Shown: positions 17,692-26,193, counted from the first letter of the stretch. The stretch is 64,000 nt of DNA from Dinoroseobacter sp049801095 (GCF_049801095.1 NZ_JBNAGH010000003.1:310001-374000), one strand, 5' to 3'. The notes: generated by a model from the letters alone, not told the origin. A program made the numbers and translations.

Positions 17692-19212
17692 TTATGCGTG
17701 TGTTGTCACCCAAGGTGCCCGGCTGCGGCCCACACGCATGACCACCGACTTCACCTCGAGAAATTCTTCAAAGCCATAATGACCAATCTCGCGGCCTTGG
17801 CCAGATTGTTTGACACCTCCGAAAGCAAGCTCCGGGTAGCCATCCATCCAGGTGTTGGTCCAGACGGTCCCAGCCTCGGCGCGGCGGGCAAACTCAAGAC
17901 ATGTATGAATATTCTCGCTCCAGATCCCTGCCGAGAGGCCATAATCGCTGTCATTGGTGAGGGCGATGGCCTCTTCAAACGTGCGATAGGTCAGCACGGT
18001 CAGGACCGGGCCGAACACTTCCTCGCGGGCGATGGCCATGTCCGGCGTTACCCCGGTGACCACCGTGGGCTGGTAGAACTGGGGGCCCAGCCCCTCGACC
18101 TGCAGCGGCCCGCCGCCCAGGGCGATCTTCGCTCCCGCATTGCGTGCATCGCGCACATAGCCGTCGATCTTGGCATTATGCTCGGCGGTGACAATCGCGC
18201 CCACCTGGGTGGTGGGGTCGAGCGGGTCGCCGAAACGCACCTGTTTGGAGAGCGCCACCACACGCGCCACGAAGGCCTCGGCGATATCCTCATGGACGAT
18301 GATCCGGCTCGAGGAATTGCAGCATTGTCCGACATTGAAATAGATCCCGAAGGTCACCGCATCCGCCGCACTCTCCAGATCCGCATCGGGGCAGATCACT
18401 TGCGGGTTCTTGCCTCCAAGCTCCAGCGCGACCTTCTTGAGCGTGCCGGAGGAGGCTTCGGTGATCATCTTGCCTACCGCTGTCGACCCGGTGAAGGTCA
18501 CCATGTCGACCTCCGGATGGGTGGACATGAGGCTGCCCACGGGCTGGCCGTAGCCCAGCACGATATTGCAGACCCCGGCGGGCAGGCCCGCTTGGATCAG
18601 CAGCTCGCCCATCATCACCGTCGAGGACGGCGTCATCTCGGAGGGTTTGACCACCACCGTGCAGCCCGCCGCCAGCGCGAAGGGCAGTTTCTGGCTGAGG
18701 ATCCAGAAGGGGAAATTCCAGGGCGTGATGATCGACACCACCCCGATGGGCTCCTTCAGGACCATGCCAAGCATGTCCTCGCCGAGGGTGTTGTGGCTGT
18801 CTCCATGGCTCGCCCGCGCGAGGGAGGCCGCATAGCGCCAGAGATCCGCCGCCCCGCCCACTTCGCCTCGGGCCTGTGAGATGGGCTTGCCGCTCTCCAG
18901 CGTCTCCTGCACGGCGATCTCGTCCACATTGGCCTCGATCAGGTCCGCGACCTTGAGCAGAACCTCCGCCCGCGCCTTGCCCGAGATGCGGCTCCAGATC
19001 CCCGCATCAAAGGCCCGGCGGGCAGCAGCGATCGCGGCCTCCGTCTCGGCCTCACCGCCCAGCGCGGAGCGGCTCACCACCGTGTCATGGGAGGGGGCGC
19101 GGCGCTCGAAGCTTTCGGCGCTCTCGACCCAGGCCCCATCGATCAGATGGCGACCGGTAAAGACCGGCGGCAGGTCGTAGGAAATCGCGGTGTTGATCGT
19201 CATGTCGTTCAT
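17692..19212 (-). CDS. aldehyde dehydrogenase (NAD(P)-dependent)
   Basis: A 506-residue member of the ALDH superfamily that oxidises an aldehyde to the acid. The NAD-binding TGSTAVGK is at 241-248, catalytic Glu264 in LELGGKNPQ and catalytic Cys297 in NVGQCCNSSS. The internal motif TPWNFPFW is present. The ATG at 19212 lies 4 bp past the stop of the enoyl-CoA hydratase gene; a second ATG three codons later is an alternative. It is co-directional with the CoA genes upstream and the ABC importer downstream, so it links the two halves of the array. Confidence 0.92.
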   Translation of the reverse strand: MNDMTINTAISYDLPPVFTGRHLIDGAWVESAESFERRAPSHDTVVSRSALGGEAETEAAIAAARRAFDAGIWSRISGKARAEVLLKVADLIEANVDEIAVQETLESGKPISQARGEVGGAADLWRYAASLARASHGDSHNTLGEDMLGMVLKEPIGVVSIITPWNFPFWILSQKLPFALAAGCTVVVKPSEMTPSSTVMMGELLIQAGLPAGVCNIVLGYGQPVGSLMSTHPEVDMVTFTGSTAVGKMITEASSGTLKKVALELGGKNPQVICPDADLESAADAVTFGIYFNVGQCCNSSSRIIVHEDIAEAFVARVVALSKQVRFGDPLDPTTQVGAIVTAEHNAKIDGYVRDARNAGAKIALGGGPLQVEGLGPQFYQPTVVTGVTPDMAIAREEVFGPVLTVLTYRTFEEAIALTNDSDYGLSAGIWSENIHTCLEFARRAEAGTVWTNTWMDGYPELAFGGVKQSGQGREIGHYGFEEFLEVKSVVMRVGRSRAPWVTTHA

Positions 19213-19216
19213 CTGT

Positions 19217-19984
19217 TCAGAGCCCGTCAAACTGTGCGCTGCGTTTTTCAAGGAAGGCCGCGACCCCTTCGTCGCGGTCGGCGCTGGCCCCGGCAGCGGC
19301 ACTGCCCAGAGCCTCGATGGCGGCGGCGCGGTCTTCGCCCACCGCGCCGTGGATCATGGCCTTGGCCAGCTCGTTGGCCCGGGGCGAGACATCGCCGAGA
19401 TCGGCGGCGATCTCATGCGCCGCGGTGAGCGTGTCCTCGGCGATGGCAGCGACAAAGCCCAAGGCTTCGGCCCGCGCGGCGGGGATGCGACGGCCAAAGA
19501 GGACCATTTCCTTGACCACAGGCTCGGGCAACAGGCGCGTCAGACGCTGGGTTCCCGACCAGCCGGGCACGATCCCGACCTTGGCCTCGGGCAGCGCCAG
19601 CGTGGCGCGCGGGGTCATCACCCGGATGTCGCAACAGGCGGCAAGCTCCAGCCCGCCGCCAAAGGCATGGCCGTTGAGCGCGCCGATCACCGGTTTGCTG
19701 AGCCGCGCCAGCCGGTCAAAGACCCGGTGGCCATCCCGCACCCAGTAGCGCGCGAACTCCGCCGGGCCCAGCGCGCCCCATTCGGCGATATCGGCGCCAC
19801 AGCAGAATGCCTTCGGCCCCTCCCCGGTCAGGATGACGACCCGGATCTCCGGATTGCGGTCCAGCGCATCCAGATGCGACGCCAGCGCCTCCAACATGCC
19901 CGTGGTCAGGGCGTTGAGCTTCGCCCCGTTCTCGAGCGTCAGCACCGCTGTGGTGCCGGTGGTGGTGCAGCTTACCCCGCTCAT
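19217..19984 (-). CDS. enoyl-CoA hydratase/isomerase family protein
   Basis: A 255-residue crotonase-fold protein. The oxyanion-hole regions FCCGADIAEWG and GHAFGGGLELAACCD are intact. The two catalytic glutamates of true hydratases are present: Glu113 in GGGLELAAC and Glu133 in LPEAKVGIVPGWSG. It should hydrate a 2-enoyl-CoA or act on a related CoA thioester. Its start overlaps the CoA-transferase stop by 4 bp, so the two proteins probably work on the same CoA ester. Confidence 0.9.
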   Translation of the reverse strand: MSGVSCTTTGTTAVLTLENGAKLNALTTGMLEALASHLDALDRNPEIRVVILTGEGPKAFCCGADIAEWGALGPAEFARYWVRDGHRVFDRLARLSKPVIGALNGHAFGGGLELAACCDIRVMTPRATLALPEAKVGIVPGWSGTQRLTRLLPEPVVKEMVLFGRRIPAARAEALGFVAAIAEDTLTAAHEIAADLGDVSPRANELAKAMIHGAVGEDRAAAIEALGSAAAGASADRDEGVAAFLEKRSAQFDGL

Positions 19985-21552
19985 AGGGTGAGCCCCATGG
20001 GCGCGTCGGCCAGCAGGGATTTCGGCATGAGCTTGGCGTTCTCGGCGACCTGCACCCGTCCTCCGGAGGCGCCGACGATATGCTCCTGCGGATCGATGCC
20101 CGGCATGATCTCGGTCGCGAGCAGCCCATTGCCCGTGAGCTGGATCACGCAGCGCTCGGTAACATAGAGGACATTCTGCCCCTGCTCCCGCGCGCGACGT
20201 CCCGAGAAAGTGACATGCTCGACCTCATCCACCATCTTGGTGAAACGCCCGGGGGCCGCGATGTCGATCCCGTCCTCGGTCAGGTTGATCTTGGCCCCGG
20301 CCTCGAACCAGCCGGAGAAGACGATGTTGCGCGCCCGCGCCGTGATGTCGACAAATCCGCCGCAGCCCGCCGTGAGGTAAGGCTTCTTGCCCAGCTTCGA
20401 GACATTCACGTTGCCCTCCACATCGACCTCCAGGAAGGAGAGGAAGGACATGTCGAACCCCGCGCCCTGGAAATAGATGAACTGCTGGGGTGAGGGCACG
20501 TAAGCATCGGCATTGGAGGCGCAGCCAAAGGCGAAGCCCGTAAGCGGCACGCCCCCGACGGCGCCTTGTTCGATGGCCCAAGTCACCGCATCCGGGTGGC
20601 CCTCTTCGAGCAGGATGCGGGGCACCATGGCGCTGATCCCGAAGCCGAGATTGGCGGTCATGCCCTGGCGCAGCTCTTGCGCGGCGCGGCGGGCGATGAC
20701 CTTCTCGACCCCGTGCTCGGCATGGCTGAAACTGTCCCAGGGGCGCATGACCTGCCCGGAGATCGCGGGATCATAGCCAGTCTCGGTGGTCTGCTTCTGG
20801 TCCGGATCGACCACGACGCAATCGACCAGATGACCCGGAACGCGAACATCATGGGGGCGCAGGCTGCCATTGGCGGTGACGCGCTTGACCTGCGCAATCA
20901 CCAGCCCGCCATTGTTGCGCACGCAGATCGCCTGCTCGAGACCGCCGAGATAGGCGCCCTCATGCTCATAGGTCAGGTTGCCCCGCTCATCGGCTGTGGT
21001 CGCGCGGATCACAGCGACATTCGGCACGATGTTCGGGAAATGCAGCCAGGTCTCGCCACCAAACCCGACCCGGTCCACGATCGGCGCCGCGGCCCCCTTG
21101 TCGTTCATGGCGCAGCCCTGCCGTACGGGGTCCACGAAAGTGTCGAGCCCCACCTTGGTCAGCACGCCCGGGCGGTGGGCCGCGGCCTCGCGATGCATGT
21201 CGAACATGATGCCGGAGGGCACGTTGTACGCGGCCACGCGATCCTCGACGATCATCTTCCAGATCTCGGGCATCTCCACGCTGGAGGGCCCGGAGGGATA
21301 GGACCCCGCCAGAACCCGCGTCAGCAGGCCATCCTTGGCCAGATGGTCCATCCCCTTGACGCCATAGACGTCGCCCGCCGCGATCGGATGCAGCGAGGTG
21401 ATCCCGCGCGGATGCCCCTCCGCATCGAAGCGCTCGCCAATTGCCGCGAGAACCGCGTCCGGACACCCCAGGGTGGAGGAAGACGAGACCGACACCACGG
21501 CCCCATCTGGAATGCGCGCGACAGCCTCAGCAACGGGGAGGATCTTGCTCAT
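19981..21552 (-). CDS. acyl-CoA:carboxylate CoA-transferase (family I, fused subunits)
   Basis: A 523-residue protein with both halves of a family I CoA-transferase in one chain, as in propionate/acetate CoA-transferases. The active-site glutamate is Glu328 in AIEQGAVGGVPLTG, the standard form of the catalytic motif. It would move CoA between a donor thioester and a carboxylic acid, forming a covalent glutamyl-CoA intermediate. The substrate is unknown. It overlaps the dehydrogenase gene upstream and the hydratase gene downstream by 4 bp each. The presence of CoA chemistry in an array with a sugar importer is unusual. Confidence 0.88.
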   Translation of the reverse strand: MSKILPVAEAVARIPDGAVVSVSSSSTLGCPDAVLAAIGERFDAEGHPRGITSLHPIAAGDVYGVKGMDHLAKDGLLTRVLAGSYPSGPSSVEMPEIWKMIVEDRVAAYNVPSGIMFDMHREAAAHRPGVLTKVGLDTFVDPVRQGCAMNDKGAAAPIVDRVGFGGETWLHFPNIVPNVAVIRATTADERGNLTYEHEGAYLGGLEQAICVRNNGGLVIAQVKRVTANGSLRPHDVRVPGHLVDCVVVDPDQKQTTETGYDPAISGQVMRPWDSFSHAEHGVEKVIARRAAQELRQGMTANLGFGISAMVPRILLEEGHPDAVTWAIEQGAVGGVPLTGFAFGCASNADAYVPSPQQFIYFQGAGFDMSFLSFLEVDVEGNVNVSKLGKKPYLTAGCGGFVDITARARNIVFSGWFEAGAKINLTEDGIDIAAPGRFTKMVDEVEHVTFSGRRAREQGQNVLYVTERCVIQLTGNGLLATEIMPGIDPQEHIVGASGGRVQVAENAKLMPKSLLADAPMGLTL

Positions 21553-22553
21553 GCCACATCTCCATAGGCGACGGTGACTTTGCGACCGCTCTGGGCCGCC
21601 TCGCGCACGGCCAGGGCCACGGCCAGGGATTTGATCCCGTCCGGTCCGCTGGCTGCCGGGGTCCCGGTGCCTGCGACAGCAGCATAGAAATCCGCGACGC
21701 CCTGCACATAGAGCGAGTGGTCGGAATAGGAGATCTCGCGCACGCCGCTGGCCGAGCGCAAAGTGATCTGACCCACGGGCATCTGGGTCATCACGTCCCG
21801 GGCAAAGATCGAGCCTTCGGTGCCGTGGATCTCCAGCCCGCTGCCCGCAAAGGGGTGGGTGAAGCTTTCATGGGACATGACCATGGCGCCGGAGGGCATG
21901 GTCCAGACCGACATGCAGCTGTCTTCAACCCCCTGTCCCATGCCAGAGCTTGCCAATTGCGCGACCACATCCACCGGGTCTTCTTCCAGAAGAAAACGCG
22001 CCACATCCGCGTCATGGACCGTGATGTCGGGGATCACACCGCCCCCGGCAGAGGCGTCATTGATCCGCCAGCCTTGCAGGTTCTCCGGCAGGTGCACCGC
22101 ATGATGGATCCGCAGGGAGAGCACCCGGCCCACCGCGCCCTCGGCGATCAGCGCGCGCATGGCCCGGTGGGAGCCCGAGCAGCGCAGATGATGATTGGTG
22201 GCAAAAACCACACCCGCATCGCGGGCAGCGGCGACCATCTCGTCGGCCTCCGCCAGGGTCAGACCCAGCGGCTTTTCGCACAGAACATGCTTACCCGCCG
22301 CGATGGCCGCCATGGTCTGGGCGTGATGCTTTTCATTAGTCGAAGAGATATAGACCGCCGCGACCTCCGGATCCGCGAGTGCCTGGCTCAGATCCTGTGT
22401 CGCCTTGGCGATGCCGTGATCCGAGGCCCAACGCTGCGCTCGCTCTGCCGCGCCGCTGACAACCCAAGTGACCTCTCCTCCGGCCTGCGCCCGCACGGCG
22501 CCGATCATGTGCTGGGAGGCGATGGTGCTTGCTCCGACAAAGGTCCAGTTCAT
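21549..22553 (-). CDS. Gfo/Idh/MocA family oxidoreductase
   Basis: A 334-residue NAD(P)-dependent dehydrogenase with an N-terminal Rossmann fold, a motif STNEKHHAQTMAAIAAGKHVLCEKPL carrying the conserved EKP lysine, and a C-terminal alpha/beta domain. The family oxidises or epimerises sugars, inositols and sugar amines, or reduces biliverdin-like substrates. It is the first gene of the 15-gene array: two palindromic operator-like sites and a predicted promoter lie within 80 bp upstream. The ribosome site is GGGGAGAG just before ATG. Confidence 0.9.
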   Translation of the reverse strand: MNWTFVGASTIASQHMIGAVRAQAGGEVTWVVSGAAERAQRWASDHGIAKATQDLSQALADPEVAAVYISSTNEKHHAQTMAAIAAGKHVLCEKPLGLTLAEADEMVAAARDAGVVFATNHHLRCSGSHRAMRALIAEGAVGRVLSLRIHHAVHLPENLQGWRINDASAGGGVIPDITVHDADVARFLLEEDPVDVVAQLASSGMGQGVEDSCMSVWTMPSGAMVMSHESFTHPFAGSGLEIHGTEGSIFARDVMTQMPVGQITLRSASGVREISYSDHSLYVQGVADFYAAVAGTGTPAASGPDGIKSLAVALAVREAAQSGRKVTVAYGDVA

Positions 22554-22575
22554 CTCTCCCCGCCTCCCTAGGTTT

Positions 22576-22587
22576 TGGAACGTTCCA
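22576..22587. promoter_or_regulatory. LacI-type operator O2 (12-bp perfect palindrome)
   Basis: TGGAACGTTCCA is a perfect palindrome with a central CG. It lies about 14-25 bp downstream of the expected start of the array transcript. Its centre is 32 bp, three helical turns, from that of O1. Confidence 0.7.
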
Positions 22588-22600
22588 CTTTATGGGCCGA

Positions 22601-22629
22601 TCTTTATTGGAACGATCCAAATCTCGCAA
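22601..22629 (-). promoter_or_regulatory. predicted promoter of the 15-gene catabolic array
   Basis: On the minus strand TTGCGA (plus-strand 22624-22629) is followed after exactly 17 bp by TAAAGA (22601-22606). Operator O1 fills the spacer, which is a classic arrangement for repression. The -10 box is imperfect. Confidence 0.5.
22607..22620. promoter_or_regulatory. LacI-type operator O1 (near-perfect palindrome)
   Basis: TTGGAACGATCCAA matches its own complement at 12 of 14 positions and shares the TGGAACG core of O2. It lies between the predicted -35 and -10 boxes. Confidence 0.68.
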
Positions 22630-22674
22630 GAAAAAAGTTCAGATCGAAGAAGAGATCCGAATTCTCAAGGGATT

Positions 22675-23067
22675 TCAGGACCGGGCAAGCTTGTAGAGCT
22701 CGATGGGTAAACCGTCCGGGTCCTTGAAGAAGGTGAAGCGCGCCTCGGTCACGGAATCAACGCGCACGGGCTCGACCTCGACCCCATGGGATGTCAGGCG
22801 CGCGATGGCACCGTCGAGATCCGTCACCTGAAAGGCCAGATGCCGCAATCCGCACGCCTCTGGATGGGAGGGGCGCGCCGGTGGGGAGGGAAAGGAAAAG
22901 AGCTCCAACTGCCCGCCCCCCGGGATCTGCAGGTCCAGCTTCCAGGAGTCCCGTTCAACCCTGTGGGTCTCGGCGATGACCGACAACCCGAGCACCTCGG
23001 TATAGAACCGCTTGGAGTGGGCGTAGTCACTGACGATCAGAGCGACATGGTGAAAACGCTCAAGCAT
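22675..23067 (-). CDS. VOC (glyoxalase/bleomycin-resistance fold) protein
   Basis: A 130-residue vicinal-oxygen-chelate protein with two beta-alpha-beta-beta-beta modules. Metal-ligand candidates are His7/His8 in ERFHHVALIV, the His in LRHLAFQV and the Glu in DGLPIELYKLA. It resembles glyoxalase I-like proteins; the reaction is not predictable. ATG 23067 is preceded by GAGGAG. It sits 182 bp after the TetR gene and 121 bp before the catabolic array, and the array's promoter lies between it and the dehydrogenase gene. Confidence 0.85.
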   Translation of the reverse strand: MLERFHHVALIVSDYAHSKRFYTEVLGLSVIAETHRVERDSWKLDLQIPGGGQLELFSFPSPPARPSHPEACGLRHLAFQVTDLDGAIARLTSHGVEVEPVRVDSVTEARFTFFKDPDGLPIELYKLARS

Positions 23068-23249
23068 GGTCCGGTCTCCTCATCTGCTCTGGGCCGTTGG
23101 CACGAGCGTGGCTGGCGTATCGCAGGTGTCGCGGCAAGTCCCCCGATTGGCAAGACTCCATCTCGGCCAGAGCGGAACAACGCCCGGAAACACAGGCTGT
23201 CCCCGCTTTGGCGTCGCAGGCCCGGCAAGATCGGATGGTCGGAGCTTAG

Positions 23250-23810
23250 TCAGAGCAGGCGGGCAACCTCAGGGCGCAGCCGCAGGATATGACCCACATC
23301 CCCGTGGATCAGCGTCAGGACCAGCGCCCCCTCGAGCAGCGTACAGAACATCTCCGCCGAGGCCTCGGGCCGCGCCACGTTACGAGCCGCGAGCTCTCCG
23401 GCGATCCAGCTTTGCACCATCCTCTTGTGCCGCGCCGCCGCGCCGCGCACGGGATGGCCCGGCAGGTCGCTCAGCTCAAGCGTCAGGCGGGTGAAACCGG
23501 ATCCGGTCCAGCCCGGCGTCCCCGCCCAATCGGCGAGCTTAACAAGCAAACCATCCAGAAACTGCGTCGCAGTCTCGGCCTCCGGATCGCACCAGGTTTG
23601 AACCGTCTCCAAGGTCAGATCTGCCTGCCGATCCATCACCGCGCCGATCAACGCGTCCTTGCTGGAGAAATGATTGTAGAGCGTCCGCTTGGTAACCCCG
23701 GCTTCGATCGCGATCTCATCCATGCTGACCCGGGAATAGCCACGCCGAAAGAACAACCGGAAAGCAGCGGTCAGGATGCGTTGAATGGTGGGGGCGGCGG
23801 AGCGGGGCAT
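23250..23810 (-). CDS. TetR-family transcriptional regulator
   Basis: A 186-residue regulator with the N-terminal TetR helix-turn-helix (ILTAAFRLFFRRGYSRVSMDEIAIEAGVTKRTLYNHFSSKDAL, residues about 11-53) and a helical ligand domain of the AcrR-type C-terminal class. It is divergent from the mandelate racemase-like gene with 79 bp between start codons. That spacer holds ATAC and GTAT half-sites flanking CCAACAGTGAAT, a possible but weak operator. It most likely controls that gene and itself. Confidence 0.88.
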   Translation of the reverse strand: MPRSAAPTIQRILTAAFRLFFRRGYSRVSMDEIAIEAGVTKRTLYNHFSSKDALIGAVMDRQADLTLETVQTWCDPEAETATQFLDGLLVKLADWAGTPGWTGSGFTRLTLELSDLPGHPVRGAAARHKRMVQSWIAGELAARNVARPEASAEMFCTLLEGALVLTLIHGDVGHILRLRPEVARLL

Positions 23811-23889
23811 GGGGTTTCTATACCCAACAGTGAATGTATTCGCGAGGCCGCGCGCGGTAGCGATCGGGCACCCAGATCAGGAGAGCCCC

Positions 23890-24969
23890 ATGCCCGCCCC
23901 CACCATCCAAGCCATCAAGACCCGCGCCGTTCTCGCCCCCCTCAAGCGCCCGATCACCACTGCGGTTGCCGCCATCGAGCGCGCGCCTCTGGTTCTGATC
24001 GATGTCGAGACCGTCGAGGGCGTGGTCGGTCACAGCTATCTCTTCACCTACACCCCTATGGCTATGGGGCCTCTGTGCCGGCTGATCGAAGAAATCGGCG
24101 CGACCCTGACGGGCAAGAGTGTCTCCCCGACGGACCGGTTCGAGGAGCTGTCGCAGATGTTCCGATTGCTGGGGCGGCAAGGGCTCGTCGCCATGGCGAT
24201 GGCTGGTCTCGACATGGCGTTCTGGGATGCTGCGGGCAAGGCGCGGGGTATGAGTGTGGCCGAAATGCTCGGCGCCACCCCCACGCCCCTGCCCTGCTAT
24301 GACAGTCACGGGATCTTCGAGAGCTCTCGGGACGTGGCCCTGCTCGAGCGCTCCTTGGCGGAGGGGTTCCGGGCCGTGAAGGTCAAGATCGGCGCAGGAT
24401 CGGCAGCGGAGGACCTGCGCGCGCTGGAGGCGATCACCGAGATCGTGGGCCCGGATGTCGAGGTGATGGTCGACTACAACCAATCCCTGACAACGCCAGA
24501 AGCAATCCGCCGGATCCGCGCCCTGGAGGACCGTTTCGCACTCGCCTGGATCGAAGAACCGCTGCCCGCCGAGGACCACGCCGGCTACCGTAGCCTGCGC
24601 GAGAAGACCCGAACACCGCTGCAAGCTGGCGAGAACTGGTGGCTCCCAGACGATGCTGCCCGCGCCATCAACGCCCGGGTGAGCGACCATGCCATGCTCG
24701 ACATCATGAAGATCGGTGGCGTAACAGGCTGGATGCGCGCTGCTGCCCTCGCCGATGCTGCCTCCATGCCCGTGTCGAGCCACATTTTCGTGGAAGCCAG
24801 CGCCCACGCGCTCACGGCAACTCCCAACCGCCACCTTCTGGAGTATCTCGACGTCGCAGGCGAAATCCTCGCGGAGCCCTCGGAGGTTGTGAACGGAACC
24901 CTCACGGCCCGCGGACCCGGGTTGGGGATCGCGTGGAATAAAACAGCGTTGGCACGTTGCGAGGCCTAG
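23890..24969 (+). CDS. mandelate racemase-like enzyme of the enolase superfamily
   Basis: A 359-residue protein, the same length as Pseudomonas putida mandelate racemase, and similar along its whole length (GVVGHSYLFTYTP, VDYNQSL, MKIGGVTGWMRA). The catalytic residues known for mandelate racemase are all present at the same or +1 positions: Lys164/Lys166 in VKVKIG, Asp195, Glu222 and Glu248 as metal ligands, Asp271-His298 as the second acid/base pair, and Glu318. It should therefore abstract the alpha-proton of a carboxylate, as a racemase or dehydratase. Benzoylformate or mandelate genes are not in the window, so the substrate may differ. The start at 23890 follows AGGAGA; the divergent TetR gene is its likely regulator. 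Confidence 0.88.
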   Translation: MPAPTIQAIKTRAVLAPLKRPITTAVAAIERAPLVLIDVETVEGVVGHSYLFTYTPMAMGPLCRLIEEIGATLTGKSVSPTDRFEELSQMFRLLGRQGLVAMAMAGLDMAFWDAAGKARGMSVAEMLGATPTPLPCYDSHGIFESSRDVALLERSLAEGFRAVKVKIGAGSAAEDLRALEAITEIVGPDVEVMVDYNQSLTTPEAIRRIRALEDRFALAWIEEPLPAEDHAGYRSLREKTRTPLQAGENWWLPDDAARAINARVSDHAMLDIMKIGGVTGWMRAAALADAASMPVSSHIFVEASAHALTATPNRHLLEYLDVAGEILAEPSEVVNGTLTARGPGLGIAWNKTALARCEA

Positions 24970-25201
24970 CACAGTGAATGGTCGGCATACCCTTTACCGA
25001 CTGCGTCAAAACCAGAGCTCGCGCCCAGAATGTCACAAGCCAATAACAGAGAGGACTTAGTAAGCCTTCGCGGGAGGTTCCCGATGCTTTTTCGTTGCCC
25101 CAGAGCCAACCGCGCATACGGCCAATCTCAAAGGTCTGGAACAGTCGAACACCGTTCTCCTTAGAGGCAACGAGACGACAAACGGCACATTTTTTGAAAA
25201 A

Positions 25202-25288
25202 TGGTGCGGTCGAGAAGACTCGAACTTCCACGGGTGTTACCCCACAGCGACCTCAACGCTGCGCGTCTACCAATTCCGCCACGACCGC
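25202..25288 (-). tRNA. tRNA-Leu (anticodon GAG)
   Basis: A class II tRNA on the minus strand. GCGGTCG pairs with CGACCGC, the anticodon stem CAGCG/CGCTG flanks the loop TTGAGGT, and a long variable arm (TGGGGTAACACCC) precedes the T arm with loop TTCGAGT. CCA is encoded (plus-strand 25202-25204). The anticodon GAG reads CUC and CUU. Confidence 0.95.
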
Positions 25289-25309
25289 ACGTCCTGAGGA
25301 ATGAAGCGC

Positions 25310-25338
25310 GGTTTAGCGGGACTGTTCGGCAATGCCAA
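25310..25338 (-). promoter_or_regulatory. predicted promoter of tRNA-Leu
   Basis: On the minus strand TTGGCA (plus-strand 25333-25338) and TAAACC (25310-25315) are separated by 17 bp. The -10 box ends about 21 bp before the tRNA 5' end. Confidence 0.4.
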
Positions 25339-25447
25339 GAGGGAAAACCACCCTCCTGCGCGGATTTTTCGCCCATGGCACCGCGCGCAGCGTCTTGCCC
25401 GCGCGGCGCGATTGCGGCACCACCCTTCTGAACCGGTGGAGAGGCCC

Positions 25448-26107
25448 ATGGAATGGATCATTAGCGACGGCTTGGTGGACTATGAGACCGCCCTTGCCAC
25501 CATGGAGGAGCGCGTGGCGGCCATCGCGGAGGGGCGCGCGCCGGAGATGATCTGGCTGCTGGAGCATCCACCGCTCTACACCGCGGGCACCAGCGCGAAG
25601 ATCGAGGACCTGACCGACCCGGACCGCTTTCCGGTCTATGAGGCCAAGCGCGGCGGGCAATACACCTATCACGGGCCGGGACAGCGCGTGGTCTATGTGA
25701 TGCTCGACCTCGGCAAACGCGGGCGCGATGTCCGCAAGTTCGTCTCGCAAATGGAAGCCTGGGTCATCGCGACCCTCGCGGAGTTCAACGTGACCGGAGA
25801 GCGGCGCGAGGGCCGTGTCGGCGTCTGGGTCCAGCGCAGGGACAAGCCACTGACCGCGCTCGGCCAGCCCCCGGAGGACAAGGTCGCGGCCATCGGCGTG
25901 CGCTTGCGCAAATGGGTGAGCTTCCACGGGCTGTCGATCAATGTGGAACCGGATCTGTCGCATTTCTCGGGCATCGTGCCCTGCGGGATCTCCGAGCACG
26001 GGGTGACAAGCCTCGTGGATCTCGGCCTTCCGGTCACCATGGAGGATGTGGATATCGCCCTGCGCACCACGTTCGAGCGGGAGTTCGGACCGATCGAGGC
26101 CAGCTAG
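25448..26107 (+). CDS. lipB: octanoyl-[acyl-carrier-protein]:protein octanoyltransferase
   Basis: A 219-residue LipB that transfers octanoate from ACP to lipoyl domains, the first step of lipoate synthesis. The signature block GGQYTYHGPGQRVVYVMLDL is intact. The catalytic lysine lies in KVAAIGVRLRKWVSFHG and the catalytic cysteine in IVPCGI. The start at 25448 has GGAGAGG upstream; 49 upstream in-frame codons overlap the tRNA promoter and are rejected. It is monocistronic or followed by the methyltransferase gene 86 bp further on. Confidence 0.95.
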   Translation: MEWIISDGLVDYETALATMEERVAAIAEGRAPEMIWLLEHPPLYTAGTSAKIEDLTDPDRFPVYEAKRGGQYTYHGPGQRVVYVMLDLGKRGRDVRKFVSQMEAWVIATLAEFNVTGERREGRVGVWVQRRDKPLTALGQPPEDKVAAIGVRLRKWVSFHGLSINVEPDLSHFSGIVPCGISEHGVTSLVDLGLPVTMEDVDIALRTTFEREFGPIEAS

Positions 26108-26193
26108 GCCTCGCGTAGCGCCCCTTGACCCCGGCCTATTGCTTAACAACTCCCTGTGGCGCAGGCTCCGCTACGCCCGAAGGAGCATAAATC

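Noticed and set aside
16354..18879. 841-codon open frame on the plus strand
   Set aside because: It runs antisense through the first binding-protein gene and the ALDH gene; no recognisable fold.
23811..23889. ATAC/GTAT half-sites as the TetR operator
   Set aside because: Only the outer 4 bases are symmetric, which is too weak to list as a site.
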